Shown here: in pieces, positions 23,078 to 32,914 of the stretch
How the letters are laid out: every line of letters begins with the position of its first letter
Numbering within the stretch: position 1 is the first letter of the stretch
From: Fistulifera solaris
Lineage: Eukaryota; Bacillariophyta; Bacillariophyceae; Naviculales; Stauroneidaceae
Reading direction: 5' to 3'
Length of the DNA stretch: 64,000 nucleotides
NCBI GenBank assembly: GCA_030295235.1
Contig: AP026128.1
Span: 930,001-994,000 of the forward strand
Translations under genes and position numbers: made by a program
Notes under the pieces: generated by a model
What the model saw: the letters and a program-made list of their open reading frames with translations, nothing else
Database searches by the model: none
Told to the model about the DNA's origin: nothing

Positions 23078-23472
23078 TGGATGCTTTGTAAGTCTTGTGC
23101 AGTTGAAATAGGGGTGGAAGATGATTGTTATTGGTTGAGTAAAAGTAGAAATGATAGGCAATTGAAATCAATACAAATGACAGATGACAGTGTGGTTATT
23201 GCGTCCTTTTTATTTTCGCTTCGAAAAATTTTCTGCCGCAGTACCAGTAGAACCACGTCACTTTCAATGCTGGGGTGGCTGAGGAGCAGACGAGTACCTT
23301 TACGACTTCTGTTATGAACGTCAGTCCACTTTTTGCGAAACATTTTTGATGGCGCACACGGCGCGCACCTTGTTGATGTGTACCAGGTATTATTCTAGCC
23401 GACGAGATGAAGTTGATCATTTCCTGCGTGCTTTATTTGACGTAACCATTCATCGCGCTAGTGGTTGAAGCA

Positions 23473-24090
23473 ATGAAACAACGAACCGCTTATTTTGTGG
23501 TCCAGATTTTGCTTTTCGCACTCTCTGCAGTGGCTTTCTCATTTCAGCAAAATAATCACTCCAAGGGCATTTCCAGAAAGCAAGTTCTCTCCACAGTACC
23601 GTGGATATTATTGGTTCCCCCAGCAATTGCATCGGCCTCTGTTCCCCCTTGCAGTCCGTCAAGTAACAATTGTATTTCTACCGCGTCGGTACGCGCACTC
23701 GACAAATTCATTGCCCCTTGGAGTTATCCCTCCACTTTGTCTTCCTCCGATGTGATCGATCGGCTGGCCGTCAGTTTGACGCAGTGCGAAATTTTAGAAC
23801 GCAGTGACACCTCGTTGAAAGTAAAATCAACCAGAAACTTTGGTGCCGTCGATGAGATATCGTTCCAAGTCAACGATGCCGACCGAGTTATCGCCATCAC
23901 ATCGCAACAAGTCGATGGGCCCGAATTGAACGGATTGGCGGGCCAAAAGAACCGTTTGCGAGAGATTCAAGTCAAAGCAGGATTCTTAGGTGGTGAAGAA
24001 GTGCCGCGTGAGGGCGCGTTGGGTCAATTAAAAGCCTTTTATGGATTGCAATCGGGGAGTGGCTTCGAAGACGTATTTCTAGAAGAATAA
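23473..24090 (+). CDS. DUF1499-like protein, probable thylakoid lumen
   Basis: 205 residues from the ATG at 23473; an upstream GTG is less likely. The start MKQRTAYFVVQILLFALSAV and VAFSFQQ give the bipartite plastid signal. It is followed by a second hydrophobic segment (LSTVPWILLVPPAIASA) ending in an AxA site, as for transfer into the thylakoid lumen. The mature part begins CSPSSNNC and contains LKVKSTRNFGAVDEISFQVN and QKNRLREIQVKAGF, which resemble the DUF1499 fold. Function is unknown in the family. It faces the end of the glycosyltransferase-like gene, 84 bases away. Confidence 0.7.
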   Translation: MKQRTAYFVVQILLFALSAVAFSFQQNNHSKGISRKQVLSTVPWILLVPPAIASASVPPCSPSSNNCISTASVRALDKFIAPWSYPSTLSSSDVIDRLAVSLTQCEILERSDTSLKVKSTRNFGAVDEISFQVNDADRVIAITSQQVDGPELNGLAGQKNRLREIQVKAGFLGGEEVPREGALGQLKAFYGLQSGSGFEDVFLEE

Positions 24091-24174
24091 CAAGAGATCA
24101 AATAACGATAATATCGGTAGCATGCGGTGACGTCGTAACCACTCCTTGTAAGTTTAGGAACTAATAATACAGTG

Positions 24175-25545
24175 TTATGCTACATCCGACTGCTTCGTCG
24201 AATCGACTTTCAAGTCAAAATTTTGCGGTTCATCAACCGCCCGTACTGACGACAATTCACTTGTCGCGTTCATTTTCTTATCTTTCCATTCCTGTGCCCA
24301 CGCAACATGCCTTTTGTTCCAAATATAAGAATGCAGCTCTCGATCACGGTCCCACTGATGAACCACTGGAGATATTGTACCATCCCATTGGTACACTTCC
24401 TTGGACACAGGGTCGAGGATCCCCCATTCACTGAGTGTTTGCGTTCGTAGTGCCCCCAAATTGTTAATTATACCGCGTCCTTGCTCCCAGACCACTAAGC
24501 GTCGGATTGCATTGGTGTTCCGTAACTTGCTACTATAATACAAGTAGTTGTGGAATCCTTGATCACTTCCTGTCATGCGTATGTTGCATTCGTCGTGTTC
24601 ATTCACCATAGCTCGCAAGTATGCTTCCACAGCGACCTGTTCGCCCATTGTGCTACCGCTGCATATTGTGGGTTTTTCTGCGAGCAAATCGATGGCTCTC
24701 TGGCCGTATCCCTTCTGAATCCATTTTAGATTCTTTTTCGAACGTCCCAAGCGTGTTGCGTCGCTATTTTCACCAAATAAATAGAGCAAACCGTCTTCTT
24801 GGTCCTCCCTGCTTCGTGGCAGACCTTGGAAAGGATTTAATTGAAAATAACTATCCCTCGCATCAATGAGCATAAGCCACGAGTGTCGATTGTACCGTTG
24901 TGACCAGATCCAGTAATATTCGTAACGAATCGTCGCGACGACGCGACCTTCTCGTGGGTCACTGGCAGCTCTCAAAACATGACCATCGCTATCAACCCAC
25001 CCGTATACATTGGGAAGCTGACACATTTGAAACGAGTCGGTATCTCCGGTTTTGACAACATTCCTTCGTGTATTCGTTGGGTCGCCGTCGCTTGATTCAC
25101 ATAAAAGAGTCTCTTGATAGATTATAAGGTTCGGTTTCTCTTCCGAGTCCTGATCGGTGAATGTTTTCAAATAATCCATAACATCTTCGCGAATAGTATA
25201 TTCATCCGCCACCGCAAGAACGACGTCTCCCCGAAAACCGGTCGCCGTGAGTGTTTCCATAAACATCATGTAATACGACAATCGGTATCCTTCCGCATAA
25301 GCGAAAATCGCGTCCTGCGCCGGACGATGGTGCCCAAAAGTCGGTTCGACAATGATAGTGACATTCTCTCCCAGCCAGTGTGTGGGTTTGGGGAAAACAG
25401 ACGGCGCCAGTACGGTAATGTTTTCGCAGGGAGAGAATAATTCGGCCTGTGAATCTAAATTCACTCGGGGTTTCCAGTCTTCGGCGAACGCTGCTCGGAA
25501 AATCCAGCTCAATAATATTATCGATAGCAGGTTAAATATTGTCAT
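24175..25545 (-). CDS. Secreted or lumenal glycosyltransferase-like protein
   Basis: 456 residues, intact. The signal peptide or anchor is MTIFNLLSIILLSWIFRAAF. Recognisable pieces are SYYMMFMETLTATGFRGDVV, WLMLIDARDSYFQLNPFQGL (a DxRD metal-site-like motif), KPTICSGSTMGEQVAVEAYL, MTGSDQGFHNYLYY and SPVVHQWDRDRELH. This order (nucleotide-sugar site, CSG strand, DQ-N-Y, VHQ) is that of GT-A-fold transferases, and I infer Golgi or ER lumen. There are several N-glycosylation sequons. The family is not firmly identified; acceptor and sugar are unknown. Its upstream side carries the palindromic satellite at 25730. Confidence 0.65.
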   Translation of the reverse strand: MTIFNLLSIILLSWIFRAAFAEDWKPRVNLDSQAELFSPCENITVLAPSVFPKPTHWLGENVTIIVEPTFGHHRPAQDAIFAYAEGYRLSYYMMFMETLTATGFRGDVVLAVADEYTIREDVMDYLKTFTDQDSEEKPNLIIYQETLLCESSDGDPTNTRRNVVKTGDTDSFQMCQLPNVYGWVDSDGHVLRAASDPREGRVVATIRYEYYWIWSQRYNRHSWLMLIDARDSYFQLNPFQGLPRSREDQEDGLLYLFGENSDATRLGRSKKNLKWIQKGYGQRAIDLLAEKPTICSGSTMGEQVAVEAYLRAMVNEHDECNIRMTGSDQGFHNYLYYSSKLRNTNAIRRLVVWEQGRGIINNLGALRTQTLSEWGILDPVSKEVYQWDGTISPVVHQWDRDRELHSYIWNKRHVAWAQEWKDKKMNATSELSSVRAVDEPQNFDLKVDSTKQSDVA

Positions 25546-25724
25546 TGTAATTAGACGTATATGTATAACGAATCAACTGATCTAGATGTAAAATAGAAAC
25601 AAAGCCCACATAGGCAAATAATCGCATGGGGCATGGGGTTGCGGGGTGCCTATAAAAATTTTCATTCGATCTGACGGTCATTATTTCTGTGTATAATGCA
25701 TGACTGAAATGCAGAAAATCTGTG

Positions 25725-26530
25725 ATGGTCCAGAAATTCTGGACCAGTTTAATTCTCAATCATACAGAAATCTGGTTTGGTCCAAAAAAAAAAAAGTTGT
25801 ATTTCATTCATACAGAAAATCTGTGATGGTCCAGAAATTCTGGACCATTTGTATTTCATTCATACAGAAAATCTGTGATGGTCCAGAAATTCTGGACCAG
25901 TTTAATTCTCAATCATACAGAAATCTGGTTTGGTCCAGAAATTCTGGACCAGTTTAATTTCATTCATTCAGAAAGTCTGAGGCGTTCCAGAAATTCTGGA
26001 CCAGTTGTATTTCATTCATACAGAAAATCTGTGATGGTCCAGAAATTCTGGACCACGTGTATTTCAGAAAGTCTGGGGCGGTCCAGAAATTCAGGACCAG
26101 TTTAATTTCATTCATTCAGAAAGTCTGAGGCGTTCCAGAAATTCTGGACCAGTTGTATTTCATTCATACAGAAAATCTGTGATGGTCCAGAAATTCTGGA
26201 CCACGTGTATTTCAGAAAGTCTGGGGCGGTCCAGAAATTCAGGACCAGTTTAATTTCATTCATTCAGAAAGTCTGAGGCGTTCCAGAAATTCTGGACCAG
26301 TTGTATTTCATTCATACAGAAAATCTGTGATGGTCCAGAAATTCTGGATTCTGGACCAGTTAATCTGTGATGGTCCAGAAGTTCTGGACTTGTTGAATTT
26401 TATTCATACTGAAAATCTGGACAAATTGTTCATTCATACAGAAAATCTGGGGCGGTCCAGAAATTTTGGACCGGGTGTATTTCATTCAATTATTTATTCA
26501 AAAAATCTGGGGAGGTCAAGAAAACAAGCC
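25725..26530. repeat. Palindromic satellite, GGTCCAGAAATTCTGGACC type (cluster 1)
   Basis: More than twelve units of about 50 bases. Each alternates a hairpin CAGA-AAA-TCTG with a longer one whose arms GGTCCAGAA and TTCTGGACC flank a single base, joined by TTTCATTCATA-type spacers. Within it a 148-base block (25958-26105) is repeated apparently without change at 26106-26253, and a third copy begins at 26254. Unit order degrades toward 26530. The array sits between the 3' end of the kinase gene (26907) and the 5' end of the glycosyltransferase-like gene (25545), both minus strand. A 13-base A tract lies near 25785. Confidence 0.9.
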
Positions 26531-26906
26531 TGCAGAGAGATTGCTGCCTAATAGGTAGTCTACAGTAGCAGTCTGACACTGGATATTAAATACGTAGTAA
26601 TTCATAGCAGTCGTGGTAATGTTGAGGGTACACTTCGACTTCGAGTGTATTTCAACCATGAATGGAGGCGCGCAAACGAGACCTCTTACGTTAATTTTGT
26701 TAGAATGAGACAGAAGTTCACTAAATACAAAGTGAGTGTTTATCATATGCATGCAATCTTTAACCATGTATAAATAAAACTATCAAAGATCGTCGATTGT
26801 AGTGTTCTAATAGTAGATCGAAAAATCCACTTGACAGTGCGCCAAAACAGTTCCAGAGCAAAAACAAAAATAAAGGCGACTTCCGATCAAGTCCACGCGA
26901 TAAAAT
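26531..26906. other. Intergenic, with repeat remnant
   Basis: Contains a half copy of the dispersed element (GCAGTCGTGG, about 26606) followed by ACACTTCGACTTCGAGTGT, itself nearly palindromic, and CCATGAATGG. The rest is the 3' flank of the dehydrogenase-kinase gene. Confidence 0.5.
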
Positions 26907-28324
26907 TTACATCGATTTCTTGTTCGGGGTCACCCTTTCGTCGTACACGGTAGGCATGGAAACTTGTTCTCCAGGACTGTGTCTCACGCGCAACGGAAGA
27001 TGCTCACACGAGTCACCCAAGCAAGGTAGATACAAATAAGTATCTAGCCCATAGCCCTCGCAACTTTTCAAAGTGAGCTCTCCTCCAAGATATCGAGCAT
27101 AGATTCGTGCGAGCGGCAAGCCAAATCCACGTATCGACGCACCCGAGACTCCATCGGCACCAAACTCCGTTTCGAGCTCGTTGTCGTTTCGGGTCGAGTG
27201 CGCGAATTTCCAGATCGTTGACATGCGGCTGCGAGGAATTCCACCTCCGCGATCCGCGATTTTAATAGTGACGTCCTCGGCGCCCTTGGCAATGACCACT
27301 TTGATGGGCTCGTTCACGCCGTGACGCAAGGTCGCGCGAATAGAATTTTTAACAACTCCGATACAATGTAATGCAGATGATGCGGCACGAACGTGAAAGG
27401 CTCACTTTCTCTATTGCAGTCTACGATAATGATCTCAGGGCATTGCTTGTCGAGCTGCGCCAGCTCCAAATACATCATGGTCTGTTCTCTGACAAGATCA
27501 GCAACGCGTTTGACTTCATAGACGACATCCAGATCACTTTTGATGCAGCCAAGATCGGTCTTTTCGTCCTTAAAGAGTTGCATGCAATTCAAGACGGCCG
27601 CTTTTCGTTCGGGGTTTCCTTTGCACGAAAGAACGTGATGCTCCGTAAGCAAACGCAGACCGACACGGGCCGTGAAGAAACGGTACAGTGCTTCTTCCAT
27701 TTCCTGTTCGACTTCCGCGGGCACTTTTTTGTTGTCGAGACTCTTCCGCCACAGCGCAACTCCGCGTGCAATGCTCACTGGAATGGTTTTCCGATCCCAC
27801 ACAAAGCCACCAATCAATTTCGTGAATGCTTCGTCATCCTCGTATGTTGTTGGAGCTGGGAATTTCTGCAATTCCACCATGTACTCGAGATACATGGAAG
27901 CTACTTTTCGTATGGGTTCCGCCGTCGATAGGCCGTGCGGCAACGTCAAGAGGTCGACAGCGCGTTGGGCGATGCGTATGGGCAGTTCCTTGTGTAAGAA
28001 CTGAGCATTTCGTAAACGCTGTTTCGGGTCTTCGCCGCGGCCGTATTTGTACATATCCGCAAGTCGTAGAGGAGTGGGACGTTGTGCGGCCAAGGCGTGA
28101 ATTTGTTCGAGTGAAATATCTTGAAACAATCGATCGGGGTCATCAAAAGAAGAAGAATCGAACGCGGGGACTGCAGCTGCTGCCGACAGATGACGCTGCG
28201 CAGCCGAAACTGTCGTATAAGAAGCTCGTGGAACGGTAGGTAGCTTTCTTGCACGACTGCTCGTCATCTGTACCTTTGTGCTTTCGAGCCCAGCACGGAG
28301 CGGGATGCGAATAGATGATATCAT
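26907..28324 (-). CDS. Mitochondrial pyruvate/branched-chain 2-oxoacid dehydrogenase kinase
   Basis: About 472 residues after one correction at the T run 27346-27350 (one base short). The N-terminus MISSIRIPLRAGLESTKVQM is basic and Ser-rich, as for mitochondrial import. A helical BCDHK domain follows (LRLADMYKYG, RIAQRAVDLLTLPHGLS, LRLLTEHHVLSC). The GHKL ATPase follows: HHLHYIVSELLK then NSIRATL (N box), KIADRGGGIP (G1) and RGFGLPLARIYARYLGGELT (G2). Such kinases phosphorylate the E1 alpha subunit and switch off the complex in the matrix. The family covers PDK and BCKDK, and I cannot choose between them. It is divergent from the PDZ gene. Confidence 0.9.
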
Positions 28325-28878
28325 GTTTGCGCTATTTTGTAAAAAAGGAGATGATCAAAAATGAACGATCATTCAATCTAATCATTCAAATTGAACGTTT
28401 TGCATAGACCAGGCGTCCACAAGGGAACAACAACTCTCTTCTTTGTTTTCACAGAATTTTGTTGAATGGTGATAGAGTCTTTGAAGGCGTTGATCCGTTG
28501 TCAACAGAAAGAAGAGTTCATGTCGATGGTGTGGTTGGCAATTTCCGACGTCGTTTTTCACCCTACCAGGTAAAAGGACTGTGCAACAGAATGTACTCCG
28601 GATTCGGAGATGACTGTTTTGTTACCGTTCCGACGGAAAATTGAGACGACGTCAGTGCAACGCTCAACGTCATTTTCGAAGTGGAGGGAGGTGCGGCTAA
28701 ACTTTATCCCTTATCCCTGTTCGATCTACGTGATCTCCTTTTGCGTGTGACGCAAACTCCAACAACTCATTCTCATTCATGTCAAAAACTCACTTGTCGC
28801 TTGTATCTATTGGCTGAACAAACAAAAGTGGTTGCTTGATCTTAAATTTTTCGTTCATTCTAGCTGACTTGCACAAAA
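28325..28878. promoter_or_regulatory. Divergent upstream region, dehydrogenase kinase and PDZ protein
   Basis: About 550 bases between two start codons. A small open frame near 28459-28644 has no supported start or domain. No specific motif is recognised. Confidence 0.4.
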
Positions 28879-29532
28879 ATGGGCACTGCGTATGGCACAT
28901 TCGCTCAAATTGCGACGGCGGTTCTCCTTTGGACACCGAACGCCGCCTTTCAACCATTGCCTGCCAGGAGTCTGGGTCGCCATCCGACTCCATCTCGTCT
29001 CTACAGTACCGGTATCAATACGTCCTTCATGTGGAATGCGGGTTTATCGTACGGCAAGGGATCGTTTGCATTCTATCGTAATTTCAACGACATGATGAAA
29101 GTATTTCCCGACGAAGATCGCCAAGCGTATCCGGAAATATTCAATCTCCCGAAAGGCGTCTACGAAGTTCGTCTGAACAAGCCATTGGGAATTGTATTTG
29201 AAGAGATTGAAACGGGACGCGGCTTGTACGTTCAAGATTTGGTGGAAGGTGGCAACGCGGAACGGGAAGGAACGATCCGACCCGGCGACGTCTTGGTGGG
29301 AATGTCCGCGGTCAAAATTGTGGGCGCCAAATACGAACGACGCATGATTCCCGCTCGTAACTTTGACTTTGATACCATGGTCGGAGCTGTCAGTTCGAAC
29401 GACCCCAAGTGGAGTTGCGATGATGTCATGATCATGGTAGAGAGACCCGGAGAGGCGGACAGTACGAAAGTGGACCAATTCATGTCGTTCTTTGAACCTC
29501 CCATTGATAATCCTTGGAAGCAACCTCAATAA
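28879..29532 (+). CDS. Plastid PDZ-domain protein
   Basis: 217 residues, intact, with ATG in context aaaaATGgg. The N-terminus MGTAYGTFAQIATAVLLWTP with NAAFQP is a signal peptide with a Phe cleavage site, pointing to the plastid. Residues about 92-190 form a PDZ domain: EVRLNKPLGIVFEEIETGRG (carboxylate-binding loop LGIVF), then LYVQDLVEGGNAEREGTIRP and GDVLVGMSAVKIVG. There is no protease domain, so it may be an adaptor or a subunit that recognises C-termini. It ends soon after the PDZ fold. Confidence 0.75.
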   Translation: MGTAYGTFAQIATAVLLWTPNAAFQPLPARSLGRHPTPSRLYSTGINTSFMWNAGLSYGKGSFAFYRNFNDMMKVFPDEDRQAYPEIFNLPKGVYEVRLNKPLGIVFEEIETGRGLYVQDLVEGGNAEREGTIRPGDVLVGMSAVKIVGAKYERRMIPARNFDFDTMVGAVSSNDPKWSCDDVMIMVERPGEADSTKVDQFMSFFEPPIDNPWKQPQ

Positions 29533-30241
29533 CAGGGTGTATACTTGTAGCGAGTTCAGTGCCGCTCGACGCGCAGATTTCCATTCAATCTGTCTTCGGC
29601 GTCAAGAAAGTAACGATCAATCAGACTACAATCAAAACATCTCCGTTATTGCATTAATGTTTGTTTCCTGTCTATGTTTATTATCTAGAGGGACTATCAG
29701 CCGGGAATGTCTGAAGCTAAAGAGACTCTATAGACAACATTGAGAAGGGGATTATGTGAACAACATGCCAAAGAATGAGGTGGTCGGCGGAATTGAAACC
29801 GGTACGATAGGTGAACTACATCATTACATCATCATTAATACTTGTCTTTTGGCGAACACTTCTACTTTGATCTATCATAATCAAGAAAGTCCGCAGGGCA
29901 GTCATTATTTATAGGCGTGTACAAGTACTTACGGAACGGCGGAACGTGCGTTTGCCGCCCTTTTACTATAGACTAAAGAATTCGAACGTTGCGAGGCGAC
30001 GCGAGACCGCATTATTATTCGACGATTGCTTGCTTGATCGAGTTATTCGCAAATGCGAATGCGTGCATTGCAAACATCATTGACAGCTCTAGAGACCTTA
30101 CTTGACATTGAAGTATAACATCAGCAACAATTAACTCCTTCTGTGCGGACTTCTCTACTGTAAAAATTAGGTTGCAGAGCGATCGGCATCATCATTATTT
30201 GTCGCATTATTGATAGCCGAAAGAGTTTACCTTTATTCACC
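29533..30241. other. Intergenic region
   Basis: About 0.7 kb with no supported gene. It includes a ctatag-type fragment at about 29955, like the flanks of the dispersed repeat, but no palindrome. The ATG at 30242 is preceded by an AT-rich leader. Confidence 0.4.
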
Positions 30242-30934
30242 ATGACTAATGCAGCTAATTCCTTGCTGTCACAAAACTCTCATTGCAGCGAGAGACCGCC
30301 TAGTTCGGCCGATGGCCGACGTGCACGGGTCGCCCTGCGTAGATCTTTCGAGATTAACCGGCCGAATACGCCCACACAATTAACCACTGACGAGCAGCCG
30401 GTTACACAAGCCGTTCATCAACCACACGATTCTTCTTTGAGAATAGAGACAAGCAGTCGGACAACATCACTTCTCTATGGCCTGCTTGCTCCTTTCAATG
30501 AAGTCTTTCAGGAGTGCATAAATATTTTCGCCGAGTCTCATTTGTCGCTCGACAAGGTGCATCATATCTCAATCGCAGCAATCATCCTACATCTTTCCCT
30601 TCACGAAATAGCACAAGTGCTACCTCATGCACCTCCAGGTGTCATATTTCATTGGATTTTGCCAATATTTGCTGCAGTGGCGTGTATGTCCGGAGTCATC
30701 ATTCTGTTGATGAAATGTTACCCAAGTCAACTGGTGGTGGTGTTCGCCATCACGACTCTGTTCGCTGTCGAATGCTTGTTGCCGTTAGCGATCGCGGGGT
30801 GCACTATCATGTGTATCGGAAATGTCGTGTCCCTATCGGACTTGATTCTCCTCAGCGGCTGTTTGTTAGGATTCTGCTCGTTTACGTCCTGGGGCATTCG
30901 ACAAGTGTTGTATCCTAGCTTGGGCCTGGGGTAA
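30242..30934 (+). CDS. Predicted multi-pass membrane protein, unknown
   Basis: 230 residues from an ATG in good context (caccATGac). The first 90 residues are hydrophilic, Ser/Arg/Thr-rich and probably cytosolic. After DKVHHISIAAI come about four hydrophobic segments: ISIAAIILHLSLHEIAQVL, VIFHWILPIFAAVACMSGVI, LVVVFAITTLFAVECLLPLA and LILLSGCLLGFCSFTSWGI. It ends QVLYPSLGLG. No family is recognised; a small transporter or a structural membrane protein are both possible. Confidence 0.6.
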   Translation: MTNAANSLLSQNSHCSERPPSSADGRRARVALRRSFEINRPNTPTQLTTDEQPVTQAVHQPHDSSLRIETSSRTTSLLYGLLAPFNEVFQECINIFAESHLSLDKVHHISIAAIILHLSLHEIAQVLPHAPPGVIFHWILPIFAAVACMSGVIILLMKCYPSQLVVVFAITTLFAVECLLPLAIAGCTIMCIGNVVSLSDLILLSGCLLGFCSFTSWGIRQVLYPSLGLG

Positions 30935-31566
30935 ATTTTTGAAGAACACTTTGATTTGTGCTCTAACAGATGGAACTACTCTCGATGTGCTCTTTTCCCA
31001 AGTTTATGTTATGCTATTGATGTAATGTGATTTCATGGTGTCGCTCCCGTCAACGCTGAATGTACCAAGATTTTTGTCTATTTTCAAATCTCGCTCTACT
31101 AATTGGTTTGCCTTCCCGACACTGTACAAGTTTGACTCTTTGTAAGTGCTTCTGCATTCTGCAAACCTGGTGGTATCCCTTTTTATAAATTAAAAAAATG
31201 CCGTATGGTACAATGTATAATAACGACTGCTTCACAGCTAGCCCGTAGGACGAAGATCAAGATCACGTGCACCGTTTCTTGCCGTATAGCTTCTTGCTTT
31301 GAAACGCAAATGCTGCAAGAGATGATTGCATCCTGAGTTGTCTAATGCGATTTGAGCTTATCCAAATCAAGCGTTAAAACGGACTGAAGAAGAACACATG
31401 ACTGAAATGCAGTCGAGCTATAGTACCAGGTAGCTGTCGCACCGCCAGCGGGCAAAATCGACCGCGGTTTTGTTTTTGTTTATTCTCCGCCGCGTCTCGT
31501 TGTCGCGTTTTTTTCGTCACCTTGTCATTCCTTGTTGGCAATATTGTCATAATTATCCTTTACAAC
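30935..31566. other. Intergenic region
   Basis: About 0.6 kb separating the membrane protein from selenoprotein T. It contains one copy of the dispersed palindrome (31397) and otherwise no recognised feature. Confidence 0.45.
31397..31417. repeat. Dispersed inverted repeat, copy 6
   Basis: CATGACTG, loop AAATG, CAGTCGAG, followed directly by ctatagtacc, a flank shared by other copies. Confidence 0.75.
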
Positions 31567-32257
31567 ATGATGATTCGGTTAGCTTTTCCGCAAAGCCGTT
31601 TCCTTTTCGCACTGGCGCTTGCGTGTGTGGCCATTCTTTGTATGTTAAATGCTGTAACTGCAGATGTAAGTTCAATGATCTATCGCTATAATGACCAGGC
31701 CTATTGTTCGTGTGTTACATAATCACAGCCGTTTACTCAATGTCCTTTACTTCGATGACAGGGGGATTCTTCTGCTACTGGGGCTACCAAGGATTATTTC
31801 GTGAAAGTTTTGTATTGCACCAGCTGAGGCATGCAGAGGAACTTCAGGGAAGTCGCGAAGTTCCTCGAAGAAAAATTTCCAGACTTACGTGGGAGAATTT
31901 ACGGCCAGCACTATCCCACCCCTCCCCCTCGTAGAACTTTTGCAACGCATTTTAAGCTATATTCAACTTATTGGAGTGGCGTGGATGATTCTTGGAGGAC
32001 AGGTTCTATTTCGCATGCTGGGGTACCAGCAAGAGATGCCGCAATTTTACTGGACAATACAAAACAACGGAGTGCATATTGCCACCGTTGTCTTTTTCAT
32101 TTTGCCTCAGATTCTTAATTCATTTGCTGTAAATGGTGCATTCGAGATTTATCTGAATGATGAAGAGATATTCAGCAAATTGAAACAGGGTGGCTTTCCG
32201 AGGCAAGCTGATCTGCTCGATCCACTTCAAGCGGCTGGGCTGAAGATGGCTTCTTAA
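31567..32257 (+). CDS. SELENOT: Selenoprotein T, with in-frame UGA for selenocysteine
   Basis: Exon 1 (31567-31665) is a signal peptide, MMIRLAFPQSRFLFALALAC onward. The intron 31666-31761 has GTAAGT and CAG ends, phase 0. Exon 2 reads DYFVKVLYCTS, then TGA (31825-31827), then GMQRNFREVAKFLEEKFPDL. CxxU followed by a helix is the redox site of SelT, whose usual form is CVSU. Further on, QHYPTP, VVFFILPQILNS and GAFEIYLNDEEIFSKLKQGG match SelT, including the two hydrophobic helices. The C run 31924-31928 appears one base long; corrected, the protein is about 197 residues with Sec near 55, the usual family length. SelT is a thioredoxin-like ER-membrane oxidoreductase. Read as a stop, UGA would leave a useless peptide. 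Confidence 0.9.
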
Positions 32258-32299
32258 ACAGCGAATTATGTAACGCAGCATGCAGTTTATTCTTGTTTC

Positions 32300-32360
32300 G
32301 TGTGAGAATGACGGCCGCAAAACATCGAACCATCAACGATACGCGGTCCGAAGGCACCGG
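32300..32360 (+). promoter_or_regulatory. Candidate SECIS element in the selenoprotein T 3' UTR
   Basis: About 50 bases after the stop. ATGA (32308-32311) and GA (32350-32351) form the expected non-Watson-Crick quartet. GGCCGC (32313-32318) pairs with GCGGTC (32343-32348). AAAAC follows on the 5' side, then ATCG pairs with CGAT around a loop starting AA. Below the quartet CGTGT can pair with GCAC/CG (one bulge). Helix II is somewhat shorter than usual. This is hand-folded, not computed. Confidence 0.6.
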
Positions 32361-32479
32361 CAAGAAATCTGCAACTGTTTGTTTTTAAGCGTCGCTATAT
32401 TTGTTAAATTTCATTGTTTGTATGCAGAGCTTTGCACATGAATAAACGCTCTTTCAAAAGTTTGCAAGTTCTAGGAGCG

Positions 32480-32800
32480 TGAAAATACAACTGGTCCAGA
32501 TTTTCTGGAGCAGAGTAAATAGCAAACCCCCAGATTTTCTGGGATCGTGAAAATACAACTGCTCCAGATTTTCTGGACCAACGTGAATAGCACTCGCTCA
32601 GATTTGCTGGGAACGTGAAAAACAAATGGTCCAGATTTTCTGGACCAGCGTAAATACCAATCACCCAGATATTCTGGGAACGTGAAAATACAACTGGTCC
32701 AGATTTTCTGATGGACCAGCGTAAGTAGAACTCGCCCAGAATAATATTTGCTGGGAACATGTGTAAAACAACTGGTCCAGATTTTCTGGACTTTTTGGGC
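32480..32800. repeat. Palindromic satellite, TGGTCCAGATTTTCTGGACCA type (cluster 2)
   Basis: About seven short units: arms GGTCCAGA and TCTGGACC around TTT, alternating with CCCAGA-TTT-TCTGGG versions, spaced by GTGAAAATACAACT and GCGTAAATA text. It shares the TCCAGA/TCTGGA core with clusters 1 and 3. It lies between the 3' UTR of selenoprotein T and the 5' end of the anoctamin gene, both plus strand. Confidence 0.9.
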
Positions 32801-32914
32801 GTGTGGTAAAATTCAAGTCCACAGACAATAATGAGGCTGCTGTGAAATGTTTACTGTATTGTTTATTTTCTAGAGCTTTGCTTCATTTTTAAAAGTGCGA
32901 GTACTCACAGGAAA

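Noticed and set aside
22010-23161. A single 383-residue protein joining MGEKG... to the HAD hydrolase
   Set aside because: The second CX9C unit and a natural stop appear only after a one-base correction, so this is two genes.
25725-26530. CRISPR array
   Set aside because: Units are palindromic tandem repeats without unique spacers, and the genome is eukaryotic.
25725-26551. Protein-coding frames through the palindromic satellite
   Set aside because: They only read repeated DNA (SRNSGPV-type text) and change frame with each unit.
31567-31827. SelT reading as a truncated pseudogene ending at TGA
   Set aside because: The fold continues in frame past TGA at the exact Sec position of the family, and a SECIS-like hairpin follows.
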